The notes under the pieces: generated by a model
Seen by the model: the letters and a program-made list of their open reading frames with translations, nothing else
Told to the model about the DNA's origin: nothing
Database searches by the model: none
In this document: one piece after another, positions 55,318 through 64,000 of the stretch
Position numbering within the stretch: position 1 is the first letter of the stretch
Layout of the letters: the number at the start of each line of letters is the position of its first letter
Made by a program: the position numbers and the translations under genes
NCBI GenBank assembly: GCA_002786025.1
Contig: NHNW01000047.1
Coordinates: 62,001-126,000, forward strand
Direction of reading: 5' to 3'
From: Zasmidium citrigriseum
Taxonomy: Eukaryota; Ascomycota; Dothideomycetes; Mycosphaerellales; Mycosphaerellaceae
Length of the DNA: 64,000 bases

Positions 55318-57048
55318 ATGCATATTAGCTGTCCAATGTTCGCGCCTGCTTCGAGTCTCTTCACTCGAGCCTTCAGAGTCTCTCTTCGTCCGGCTACTCT
55401 GCATTTCAACCCAAGAGGTTCAGGAAGCATACGGAAGATGTCCGACTTGTCGATCGAGCTTACGGCTCCCAATGGGAGGAAGTACACGCAGCCGACTGGA
55501 CTTTTCATCAACAACGAATGGGTGGCTTCGAGCAAGGGGAACAAGATCACGAGCATCAATCCCACGGATGAGTCTGAGATCGCGTCGGTGCATGCGGCAG
55601 AGCCGGAGGATGTTGATAAGGCTGTGGCGGCTGCCAGAGCTGCTTTCAAGGGCGAGTAGGTCATCTTTGGAATCCGAGAATCCAATGTTGGCGCTGACAC
55701 TGCGATGAAGATGGCGAGACATGGCAACCTCGGACAGAGGAGACTTGATGCTCAAGCTCAGTGCCCTTGTCCAAAAGAACGCTGAACTCCTCGGAACCAT
55801 TGAGACCTGGGACAACGGAAAGCCTTACTCTGTGGCCGTCAACGAAGATGTCGCAGAGGTAGCTTCGACTTTGAAGTACTACGCCGGTTGGGCGGACAAG
55901 ATCCATGGCCAGACCATAGATACCACCGATGCAAAGCTGGCATATACGATCCGCGAACCCATTGGTGTCTGTGGTCAAATTATCCCCTGGAATTATCCTC
56001 TCGTAAGTGCATCAGGAGACCCTCACTGACATGTGCTCATCTCTTGAACCAGGCAATGGCAGCATGGAAGCTGGGTCCAGCTCTGGCTTGTGGAAACACT
56101 GTTGTTCTCAAGGCCGCTGAACAAACGCCTCTTTCAATTTTGGTCTTCGCGAATCTCATTAAGGAGGCCGGCTTCCCTCCTGGCGTCGTCAACATCATCA
56201 ACGGCCACGGCCGGGTAGCCGGAGCAGCAATTGCTCAACACCCTGGCATCGACAAGATCGCCTTCACAGGCAGTACCGGCACCGGCCGTGAGATCATGAA
56301 GATGGCCGCTGTGAATCTGAAGAATATCACCCTCGAGACCGGCGGCAAGTCCCCTCTCGTCGTCTTCGATGATGCAGACCTGGAGCAGGCAGTCAAGTGG
56401 TCGCACATTGGTATCATGTCCAACATGGGCCAAATCTGCACCGCAACCAGCCGTGTTCTCGTCCAAGAGGGCGTCCACGACAAGTTTGTCGAAGCCTTCA
56501 AGAAACAAATCAAGGAGACCAGTGTCGTCGGTGACCCATTCAAGGACGACACTTTCCAAGGACCGCAGGTGACCAAGGCCCAGTACGAGCGCGTCTTGAG
56601 TTATATCGAGGCCGGCAAGTCGGAGGGTGCCACGCTAGCGATGGGCGGCGAGGCGTACAAGAATGTCGGTGACGGCAAGGGCTTCTTCATCTCACCGACC
56701 GTCTTCACGGGCGTGAATGAGAAGATGCGGATCTTCCAAGAGGAGGTCTTCGGTCCATTCGTCGTGGTCGTGCCATTCAAGACGGAAGAGGAGGCACTTG
56801 AGCTGGCCAACAACACCACCTACGGTCTCGGAAGCGCAATCTTTACGAAGGACATCGTCAAGGCTCACCGCATGGCGAGAAAGATCGAAGCCGGCATGGT
56901 CTGGATCAACTCCTCGCAAGACAGCGATTTCAGAATCCCGTTCGGCGGAGTGAAACAGTCAGGTATTGGAAGAGAACTGGGTGAGGCAGGATTGGAGAGT
57001 TACACAAACAAGAAGGCTGTGCATGTCAATCTAGGCACGTGGCTGTGA
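55318..57048 (+). CDS. Aldehyde dehydrogenase (class 1/2 type), probably mitochondrial with possible cytosolic form
   Basis: Exons 55318-55655, 55711-56002 and 56053-57048, introns 55 and 50 nt; 541 aa. NAD-binding and catalytic marks are all present: IIPWNYPL, GSTGTGREI, the general-base Glu in LETGGKSP (about 305) and the nucleophile Cys in MGQICTATSR (about 339), 34 residues apart as in ALDH1/2; EEVFGPFVVV and the tail FGGVKQSGIGRELG follow. Residues 1-40 (MFAPASSLFTRAFRVSLRP) are basic and lack acidic residues, a likely mitochondrial presequence; a second ATG (MSDLSIELTAPNGR) matches the usual cytosolic start, so leaky initiation could give two forms. It oxidises aldehydes such as acetaldehyde to acids with NAD(P). 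Confidence 0.94.
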
Positions 57049-57219
57049 ATGTGATAGGATCGATCCTGAGGGAGTGGAAGGTTTGGGGATGGCTTCAGCC
57101 TTCTGGTGAGCGTCGTTTTAGCTGCCCTACGAGCACAGCCCGGCTGACGGGGGCTAGACATCAATGCATATCAACGCCACTTGATACAGGGGGTCATTCT
57201 TCAGTTCTCGGCACCATCA

Positions 57220-58023
57220 TGCTTGACATTCGGCATCGCCGATTTGTGGAAGAATCCTATCTGAACGATGTGACGGTTCTCATCAGAGCAGCTAGCCCAG
57301 GCGACAAGATGAGCTCGTATCGACTGGGGCACCGCCTCCCGTTCCAAATTTCGTCTGCACAAGCCATTGACGCGCTCAATGCTCTCGACACGAGTTGGAG
57401 TCTCGACGCGCTCTTCACAACATACGGTAACATCTTGCCTGACGACGAGTGCAATGTTATCCGCACGTCTGCAGTGGCGTAGAATCAAGCGAACACTGGT
57501 GGAGCTTGAGCCCGCCAGTAACGATGATATATTGTCTCTCCAACTGCAATGGAAAGTCTCATTGAGGCTTTATTCCTGCTTGGCAGACAATGGCGAAATC
57601 TGGATGTCGTTGTCGTCGAGTAGATGTGCCATTCAGTCTATGGATGATGGCACTCGGCCCGAGCTCGAATTCACGATGTGTACTGTCCTGCCTGGGATGG
57701 ACTTCTGTGGAGCATCAATCTTTTGAGATTGACATACCTTCTCTCTAGACATCGGCGTGAGGTAGATGTCCAGAATCGGGATTCTTCCGGCCATGAGGTC
57801 CCATGGACCGCAAAGCATTGAGTGGGCGTGTGAACTCAATGGCAGATTTCTTGAGAGGTATTTCTTTCCCGTACTTGAGTTGTCAAAGTATTCGTCACAG
57901 CTTAATTACGTGCAGGTGACGACGCCCATTGTCACGAACAACAGTGTTATTGAACTTCCTCTCTTGCACGTTAGACTGCCCCTTTACGAAACGACATTGA
58001 CGATGAAGAGCTACGAGTGGTAG
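57220..58023 (+). pseudogene. Possible decayed or mis-split hypothetical gene
   Basis: Three adjacent open stretches in different frames look somewhat protein-like: 57220-57482 (SPGDKMSSYRLGHRLPF), 57482-57726 (RTLVELEPASNDDILSLQLQ) and 57766-58023 (LELSKYSSQLNYVQVTTPIV). The first two overlap, and a single-base shift near 57475 would join them. No intron with a clear branch point explains the break. I do not recognise a domain. It may be a pseudogene, or a gene with splice sites I cannot resolve, or chance. Confidence 0.25.
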
Positions 58024-58744
58024 TGGAGACAGTACCTCTGTGAGCGTGTAAAGCATTGCTAAAGGCACCATCCCGACGCTCGAATGTTAACTCTCTCGAA
58101 AGCTCTGCTCGTACTCCTCCCATCTGTAGCTTAGCGCGTCCGCGCACGGCCCTTTTGATCACATGAATATACTGACGATGTTTGCACCCCTGTTATTACT
58201 GGCATAATTACCAGATTGATCTGTCATCGACGAATACTCTACGAGTCCATATACAGGTAGTGCTCTCCACTCCATGTCGTATCGGTCGTGTACTGGGTCA
58301 ATCAGCAGATCTTACTCTTTCGGGGCAGCGTACCTGGCCAATCGATTTAAGTGAAGGAAAAGCTTTGAGCAGTCCCAAGATCAAGCAACTTCGGAGGCTG
58401 GTACAGAAGCCGGCCAAAGAGAAGGCAAAAGGGACGGCCCACGGAACTCTCCATGAAGACGAGTGAGATCTCGTGTTGCGAGGTGAGGGATACAATGGGC
58501 CTTGGAGAATCATACATCAGAGCTGCATCACTCCGTCACTCCTCAACCACTGGCCGATGCTCCTTCTCAACTGTAGTCTTTCGATACACTTCAGCCACTA
58601 CCAGCAGTGAATGAGTGAATGATATCATCAGTAAGCCTTGCGTCGTTAGACTTGGTCATCGAAGCACTTATATATACCTTCCACCGGGCAATGAGATGGA
58701 CTCATCTTTCTCATAATCTCGAAACCGCAACAGACATCGTCAAC
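58024..58744. promoter_or_regulatory. Upstream region of the secreted cysteine-rich protein gene
   Basis: About 720 bp without a supportable gene. Near 58669 there is TATATATACC about 75 bp before the chosen ATG, a reasonable TATA-like element for the secreted-protein gene. Confidence 0.4.
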
Positions 58745-59227
58745 ATGTGGAAGCACACGATCCTCTTTTTCACTTTCACCCCCTCCATCCTCTGTGCCAC
58801 TCTCCGACGGGACGACAACCCAGCCTCCGGCGTCCTATTCAGATGTCCAGCCGAGCGTTCTTTCCCATGCTGCGAACGCAATGAGATCCAAGGCCCTCAA
58901 CAATATGCCAGTTGCTTCAAAGGTAAGCGTATTTACTCACCACCGTCCTTATATATTCGCCTGACAACACCACTAACGCTTCCTTCTTTAGAGGGCCCAC
59001 TTGACCTGCCTAACGGCGTCTACAGCTGCGCGGACGCAGTTCAAACCGAACTGGGCGAGCCTGACAGACTGTATCCCTTCGCGGCGTGCTGCAAAGATCT
59101 CAATCCGGAAGTACGGTCATCAATTTTCTTCGATGTTAGATTGTTCGATGTCGTGCTCACACTGATGCTTTTCCAGGGCGTTGACATAAATGACGGCACG
59201 GATTGCGTGGAAGCGACATTGCTGTAA
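58745..59227 (+). CDS. Small secreted eight-cysteine protein (hydrophobin-like cysteine order, effector candidate)
   Basis: Exons 58745-58922, 58992-59110 and 59177-59227 give 115 aa. MWKHTILFFTFTPSILCA is a signal peptide with likely cleavage near residue 18. The mature part has eight Cys in the order C34, C42-C43, C57, C72, C92-C93, C109, with spacings 7-13-14-19-15. The C-CC-C-C-CC-C order is that of hydrophobins, but the C72-C92 loop is longer than in class II and the protein is not very hydrophobic. Intron 1 (69 nt) has a CTAAC branch point and TTTAG; intron 2 (66 nt) ends TTCCAG. Both are multiples of three without stops, so unspliced forms would still be in frame. Surface protein or host-directed effector are the main alternatives. 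Confidence 0.75.
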   Translation: MWKHTILFFTFTPSILCATLRRDDNPASGVLFRCPAERSFPCCERNEIQGPQQYASCFKGKRIYSPPSLYIRLTTPLTLPSLEGPLDLPNGVYSCADAVQTELGEPDRLYPFAACCKDLNPEVRSSIFFDVRLFDVVLTLMLFQGVDINDGTDCVEATLL

Positions 59228-59587
59228 GCCTAGCTCGATCCGAGGTAGACACATGGCCTAGGGTTATATTCGCATCGTCCCCGAGCTGTGAGGGTGCATG
59301 ATGGCAGAGGAGAAGACAACGAGCTGGTCAACAGGGTTGGTTGATTGTGGTGTATACAGCAATAATGTAGGCAATCATACTTCGGAACTGGGCAGGCTGG
59401 CGACGTTTGGCAAGTAGGCTTCGGCGCCAAATAACGATTGTTGTTGTACCAGAAGAATCTCCAGCCACCAAAGGTATGATTTCATCTTGTCCCTTGGTCT
59501 TTCGCTCGCATTCGCTCGCAATGCCTCATGCCATCCCCATTCATCTGCCTCAGTCGAGCCTGCGACCGATGCTCATTCGAGTTTCTG
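59228..59587. other. Convergent 3' flanks of the secreted-protein and Ser-rich genes
   Basis: A 360-bp stretch between two stop codons facing each other. Nothing else is recognised. Confidence 0.35.
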
Positions 59588-59806
59588 TTACGACTTCTTT
59601 TCATCTTGCTTGGAAGAACTCGATCCGGACTTGTTCTCCGATTGCGACTTCGAATCCTCGGCTTGCGAAGAGGTCGCGGATGGCGATTTACCAGACGACC
59701 CAGAACCTCCAGCGTCGGTTGGTGAACCAGCATTGCTGCCCTGAGGAGAGTTGGGATTGCTGTTGCTGTTGTTGTACGACGACGAGCGCTTGATTGGCTT
59801 GCCCAT
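59588..59806 (-). CDS. Ser/Asn-rich mini-protein (72 aa), hypothetical
   Basis: The minus-strand frame from the ATG at 59806 starts MGKPIKRSSSYNNSN and is then Ser/Gly/Asn-rich and disordered, ending KQDEKKS. A possible upstream exon exists: ATGGGTTGG at 59870-59878, a 57-nt intron (GTACGT...CAACAG, 59813-59869) and in-frame joining to give MGWATMGKPIKR. Good splice signals just upstream support transcription. No function can be assigned. Confidence 0.5.
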   Translation of the reverse strand: MGKPIKRSSSYNNSNSNPNSPQGSNAGSPTDAGGSGSSGKSPSATSSQAEDSKSQSENKSGSSSSKQDEKKS

Positions 59807-59878
59807 GGTTGCCTGTTGGTCGTCAGCAACAGAAACATGCATCATTCAGGAGAGATGAGAGGAACGTACCCAACCCAT

Positions 59879-61446
59879 ATCGACCAGTCATTCCATTCGT
59901 CACTCCAGATCTCTGGCGATGATCGTCGTCGTCGACTGACACCGAGTGCCCTTGTCTCGCAGATGGACGTTGAATCGATATATCCGAGATTGCCCTTTCA
60001 TTCCCAGTGATGTCGCACAACGCGAGTTACAACTCTCCACAGCCAGCACCGACCGAGATGAAGGTATATATCCCTCCCTCGGTCTCGCACCCGGGTCACG
60101 CAACCCAAAACACACACATCCGTCGTCAGTGACATACCGACCTCCTAGATTAGGCCTGCAATCAAAAAAGACTAATAGCGCTCGCCTTTCTACCGTTACA
60201 TCATGCCGCTAGAGAAACAGTAGTCAGCGAACGCCGCAAGACACAAGCACAAACACCCAAAGCTTGAAGTCGGAACAAGGTTAGAGGCTCCTTCGCGTCC
60301 CACGCGCAGCGAGGAGAAAACCGTAGTCGTACCGGAACGACCATGAGGCGCAGTCTTCGCTCCCAGGCAACTCACGGCGACTCCAGACAGCGCACCGTCG
60401 AAGGGGAAATAATTCCATGAGCCATTTTACCACCTATGGGCGCAACATGTCTAGATTCGAGACACCGCGCGCGTTCCATTTCGCTGATGCTCTGGGTGAT
60501 GTGAGATGGGCGCAGCCGTTTAGTCTTTTCGTGTGCTCTGCCACCACCATCGCCACGCGATACATGGATCTGAAGAATGACGATCAAGCAATAGCGTGCA
60601 ATCTGCGACACCGTCAGTACCACATCCCGCCGACGCGTGGTGACGGCACTGAATGGGGAAGTTCAACAAAGTTGTCAATGATGAGGTGCGGTGCGGAAAA
60701 GCATCGAATACGAATCATGGCGTTGCGGCTGTGCCAAGCTTCAGCACCAGGCCACGCGTTCAACCTCAGGCCAGACATCCCCCAGACCATGTGCCCTACG
60801 TGTACCGAAACACCAGCAGAAGCAAAGTCGAGAGATACGGGAAGTGGCTTGCATGATTGTGGTTATGGTTTGGAACCATCTGGATTAAAGTCGTAGTCTG
60901 TAGACTAAATACAGCACAAACAGAGTTGGTGACGTGCATCGCAACTGTATCTCTCTGTGCCTGACGTCGTTGACCAATTGAATGGGACGACATCCGGCAG
61001 AGTTTGATGTGCATTGCGCGTTGCACGTTCCTAGTCCGTTTGCTTGTCCATGCAGAAGTGAAGATCGCAAAAGTTTCGGAGTGGTGTTGAAGTCCGCTTT
61101 CCTGTCTGTGAGGAGTCTTCCTCCTTCAAAACATTCCAACTCCGCCGCATCATCCTTCCGCTCATCCAGCAAGCAGCTCAGAGAGCTCATGAAGAGATAA
61201 CTCCATCGAACGTCAGCGCTTTTCAAAAGGCGAGCTCAAGATTGTCATCGTTCCTCTCTCATCATATCGGCCTCCGCGTGCTCGCAGATCGCAGAAGGAA
61301 AAGTGTTGAATAGCCATGCCTTTCGTCGATGGCTACCATTCAAGAAGTCAAAGTTGTCGTCATGTGGGGATCTCGCCGTGCTTTGGCGAGATCCAGGGTA
61401 TTTGTGTCGTTAATTTCGTTTTGCAGTGATGTTGATTGTGATGGCC
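59879..61446. other. Gene-poor intergenic region
   Basis: About 1.6 kb without a convincing gene. A 159-codon frame at 60417-60896 starts with ATG but has no domain, no intron context and an irregular composition. The sequence has normal CpA/TpG content and shows no sign of RIP. Confidence 0.35.
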
Positions 61447-61675
61447 GCCACCCATGTCAATCCATCTCTCCTCGGTCAGCACTTGACGTTGGTGGAGAGT
61501 GGTGCCCAGTGTCGTGTCCTGGTCATTCCGTAGTCCCAGGAGTTGTAAAAGCGTGAAAAACAAAAGTCGGGGTATCGATCCAAAAAGTAAAGAGTTGTGA
61601 GAGTACGCCACCCATTGTCAATCCAGGTTCGTTCGCGTCAGCACTTGATATGCGAAGACTGGTGCCCAGTGTCGT
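61447..61675. repeat. Two direct copies of a 69-bp sequence (61447-61515 and 61607-61675)
   Basis: Both copies begin GCCACCCAT, share GTCAATCCA and GTCAGCACTTGA, and end TGGTGCCCAGTGTCGT; the middle differs. Copies start 160 bp apart, just downstream of the STB3 stop codon, so they would fall in its 3' UTR or terminator. The duplicated unit is not coding in any common frame. Confidence 0.7.
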
Positions 61676-61748
61676 TGGTAAACAAGAGATTCGGTGAGGT
61701 TGTGAAAGTGTCGGTCCAGTTGACTCCGTGAAAACGCCGGTGGGGCAG

Positions 61749-62846
61749 CTACATGCTGCCCATGCTCATTAATGCTTCAACTGCGGCTTTCTCTTCTGGC
61801 GTCTGCATGCCAGGGTAGATGCCGCGAACGGGAACAGAAGTGGATTGCTGAGGCTTCTGGACGTTGGTCGATGGACGCCGCAATTTGGCAGCCCATTGGC
61901 CGTGGTAAGGTTGACTGACGGCACGATAGTTCTGTCGAGGTGCGTTGGGAGTGGGCAATGAAGCCTTCCGCAACGCCTCGATGCCGACGGCGGCCCAGTC
62001 TTCCTCGTCGGTCTCCTCGTCATCCATGCTCGAATCGTCAGACGAGATATCGTCTAGGGACATCTTATCAGCCTCGTCTTCCAACGGGTCGATAACCATG
62101 TCCATGCCAAACTCGTCCTCCTCTCGAATGCTGGAAGCACCCCAGCTGCCACCAGAGTGTTGCTCTCTGTACTTGGCAGGGAAGTGCTGGCCAGGTATGT
62201 TGATTGCCGAGTCGGAATAGGAGACGGCGTAGCTGCGTTCGCTACGCGGTGGGGAGAGGCGGTTGTCGTTGAAGGATCCAATGGCAGAGTCTCCCGACGA
62301 GCCCTTGTAATGGGCATCCCATTTGCCCCATCCGGTCTTGTTGAACTCGATGTTTCCATCAGGTCCACCTCCTTGACGGTTCTCCAGCGCAGCCACCACG
62401 ATGCGGCGAGCTTTGGCGACTGGTATACGGGAGAAGCCAGGGACCGTCTGGGTCAGCTCGGTCATAACGTGGCGAATAGCCAGAGGTCCATTGCCCAACA
62501 AGATGCCCGGCAAATGGTTCTTGGCAAGCATGGACGGAGTGATGGTTTGGGAGCCATCCAGGCTGGAAAGGGCGCCTTTGCTGAGAGGTATACCGCTCGG
62601 CTTGAGAGCCAATTCATTGTCCGCCTCTTGTTCAATGTCCATCGGCGGTGGCGACGTGTTGGTCTCGTAGACCGGGTGAGCGGCCAAGTCCGGGGAGATG
62701 GAGGTCGGGGGCGTCAGCAAGGCCATGGTGGCCTTCTTCTCGTGGATGGCGGTGCCGGAGTGGTCGCTGGTGTCGCGCATCTTGGGGATATCGAGGTAGG
62801 GGGTCTGTGAGGCCTGAGCCATCGCGAAAGAGGGAGCCTGAGCCAT
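61749..62846 (-). CDS. STB3: Sin3-binding protein Stb3 homologue
   Basis: 365 aa from the ATG at 62846. The Stb3 (Sin3-binding) domain lies at about residues 100-160: SMLAKNHLPGILLGNGPLAI, RHVMTELTQTVPGFSRIP and KARRIVVAALENRQ. A short MALLTPPTSISPDL precedes it. After it come Ser-rich disorder, a very acidic stretch (SSDDSSMDDEETDEED) and a conserved-looking end EEKAAVEALMSMGS. In yeast, Stb3 binds ribosomal RNA processing elements and recruits Sin3/Rpd3 to repress ribosome biogenesis genes when TOR signalling is low; a nuclear repressor role is inferred here. A frame extends further upstream but lacks an ATG; a probable 5' UTR intron (GTGAGT near 62988 to CACAG near 62880) would explain this. 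Confidence 0.85.
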   Translation of the reverse strand: MAQAPSFAMAQASQTPYLDIPKMRDTSDHSGTAIHEKKATMALLTPPTSISPDLAAHPVYETNTSPPPMDIEQEADNELALKPSGIPLSKGALSSLDGSQTITPSMLAKNHLPGILLGNGPLAIRHVMTELTQTVPGFSRIPVAKARRIVVAALENRQGGGPDGNIEFNKTGWGKWDAHYKGSSGDSAIGSFNDNRLSPPRSERSYAVSYSDSAINIPGQHFPAKYREQHSGGSWGASSIREEDEFGMDMVIDPLEDEADKMSLDDISSDDSSMDDEETDEEDWAAVGIEALRKASLPTPNAPRQNYRAVSQPYHGQWAAKLRRPSTNVQKPQQSTSVPVRGIYPGMQTPEEKAAVEALMSMGSM

Positions 62847-63869
62847 GGGGAGTAGGTGGTGGTCGGGGTAGCTTTCCTGTGACGAGGGTGAGTCAGTGAC
62901 GCTGTCCGACGGGATACTGTGCGACGACCAGGCGACGGCGGGCAGGCGCGACTGGCTAGGCGGTGTTGTAAGGGTGATGCGACTCACTTGACGCGGCAAG
63001 AAAGCTGGCAGAGGACTGCGAACGCGTGAGTGTGGTGATCGACCTGCTGGTGATAGCTTGGTCGAAACCGGGAATGTGGATGCGCTGGCAGCGATAGGAG
63101 TTGGCAGGCAGGCGGCGGCGAGGCGAGCAACGAGGCAATCGTTGGTTTGGTGGAGGAGAGCGTGTGTGAGTGGTTGCGGGTGCGATCAGTGTGCGAGCAG
63201 CGTTGTTGTAGTTGTTGTTGTGAGGGCGAGCGTCGAGGAAGCGTCCGGAGGCGTCGTCGCTTTGTCTTGGATCAGCGCCGCACGATCACACGGCCCACTC
63301 CTGCCAGTCATGCGCGCCGCCAGCCAATCAGGCAACAGCAGACTCGCACCTGCCCGGCCTGTCCCGCGATTGCGCTCGCGAAAGCCTGTCCGTCGCCCAC
63401 GTTGCGCAGCGGCTCTTCCTCGCCAGCGCTCCACGCCCAGATGCCCACTTGCTGCCCGCAATCGCGCGTGAGTCCTGCTTGTCCAGCGTCATCGTCAGCA
63501 TCCAACACGTTGCACAGCGAACAGCGCCCCTCCCCGCCGAGTCCGACGCAGGCCGGACGGATAGGTACTGCGGTACTCCCCCTTCTGCCGTGCCAATCTC
63601 GTCAGACACAGCCTCTTATCGGCTGGCTGAGATACTGCTGCCAAATCCGGCGCACCACGGCTATCAGCATGAGAGACAGCCCGAGCCCAGCACGCCCGCT
63701 AGGGCGTCCTCGAGCGCATCCCACCTGTTCGCGTGCTCTACCGAACAGCAATGCGGGCACCCAAGGCGCCTAGCCAGGCCCACACACAGCTCTCCATCTG
63801 CGAGCCCCTCCAAAAGATGCGCGCCGTGCAGCTACGAGGCACAAGGAAGGCCCGAAGCCGGCGAGCGAC
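62847..63869. promoter_or_regulatory. Upstream region and probable leader intron of the STB3 gene
   Basis: The minus strand carries a GTGAGT donor near 62988 and a CACAG acceptor near 62880 about 107 nt apart, consistent with a 5' UTR intron. The remainder is GC-rich. Long open frames on both strands here are Arg/Cys/Pro-rich and look like chance frames. It may also hold the promoter of a plus-strand gene starting at 63870. Confidence 0.4.
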
Positions 63870-64000
63870 ATGGGCTCGAGCATCCCGCTAACTGTCCAAG
63901 GCGCGAATGTCCCAAACGCGCCGAGACACAATCACCTCACACACGTGTTGCAGACGCTCCTCCATGGCAATCAACTTCCGGCGCAACGTGTGCAAATGGG
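63870..64000 (+). CDS. Possible 5' end of a gene running off the window
   Basis: An ATG at 63870 opens a frame that stays open to the last base: MGSSIPLTVQGANVP, then HNHLTHVLQTLLHGNQL. The 43 codons have plausible composition, but no domain is recognisable and a chance frame of this length is not rare. The rest would lie beyond base 64000. Confidence 0.25.
   Translation, partial: MGSSIPLTVQGANVPNAPRHNHLTHVLQTLLHGNQLPAQRVQM

Noticed and set aside
60417..60896. 159-codon plus-strand frame with ATG
   Set aside because: No domain, signal peptide or repeat, and nothing in the flanks suggests a promoter or splicing; could be real but I cannot support it.
63147..63773. 208-codon plus-strand frame near the right end
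   Set aside because: Starts without ATG and is a Cys/Arg/Pro-rich translation of GC-rich DNA with no recognisable motif.

Overview
This window is nuclear DNA of a filamentous ascomycete (Pezizomycotina), most plausibly a Dothideomycete. The gene set is typical of that group: an Nto1-type NuA3 subunit, an Stb3-type Sin3-binding protein, an RGS-LOV photoreceptor, a Qri7 homologue and fungal patatin-like lipase. Introns are mostly 49-82 nt with GTRNGT donors, CTRAC-like branch points and YAG acceptors. Coordinates of spliced genes span start to stop codon; exon limits are given in each entry. The species assignment is inference.

Left arm (1-19265): 3' end of MSH5 (+), a 6PGDH/DUF1932 dehydrogenase (-), mitochondrial QRI7 (-), a DUF3336/patatin lipase (+), a long upstream region, an HD-type cAMP phosphodiesterase (+), a small Asn/Gln-rich protein (+), NTO1 (-), a cystinosin-like PQ-loop transporter (+), and about 1.1 kb with no convincing gene.

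Centre (19266-40981): one 21.7-kb nested retrotransposon block. A Ty1/copia element on the minus strand (159-bp LTRs, TSD CTCTC) was interrupted by two separate Ty3/gypsy chromoviruses on the plus strand: 24938-32735 (212-bp LTRs, TSD TCTTC) and 33605-40377 (184-bp LTRs, TSD ACTCC). All internal DNA shows extreme repeat-induced point mutation (RIP). CpA and TpG are almost gone and replaced by TpA, CpG is kept, and pol and gag are full of TAG/TAA. RIP stops inside the two outer LTRs: the outward half of each is unmutated, so the two copies carry complementary mutations. None of the three elements can encode its proteins.

Right arm (40982-64000): an RGS-LOV blue-light photoreceptor of the BcLOV4 type (+), a short-chain dehydrogenase (-), an unrecognised 721-aa disordered protein with a Cys cluster (+), mitochondrial aspartyl-tRNA synthetase (+), a four-exon membrane protein (-), a helical hypothetical (-), an Lsm-fold NatC auxiliary subunit (-), an aldehyde dehydrogenase (+), a possible decayed gene, a small secreted eight-cysteine protein (+), a Ser-rich mini-protein (-), a 69-bp direct repeat, and an Stb3-type protein (-).

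The genes are ordinary housekeeping and signalling genes in mixed orientation and form no obvious cluster. The main novelty is the hypermutated nested block and its sharp edges, followed by an antisense reading frame in the first chromovirus, the RGS-LOV gene beside the block, and the secreted cysteine-rich protein.
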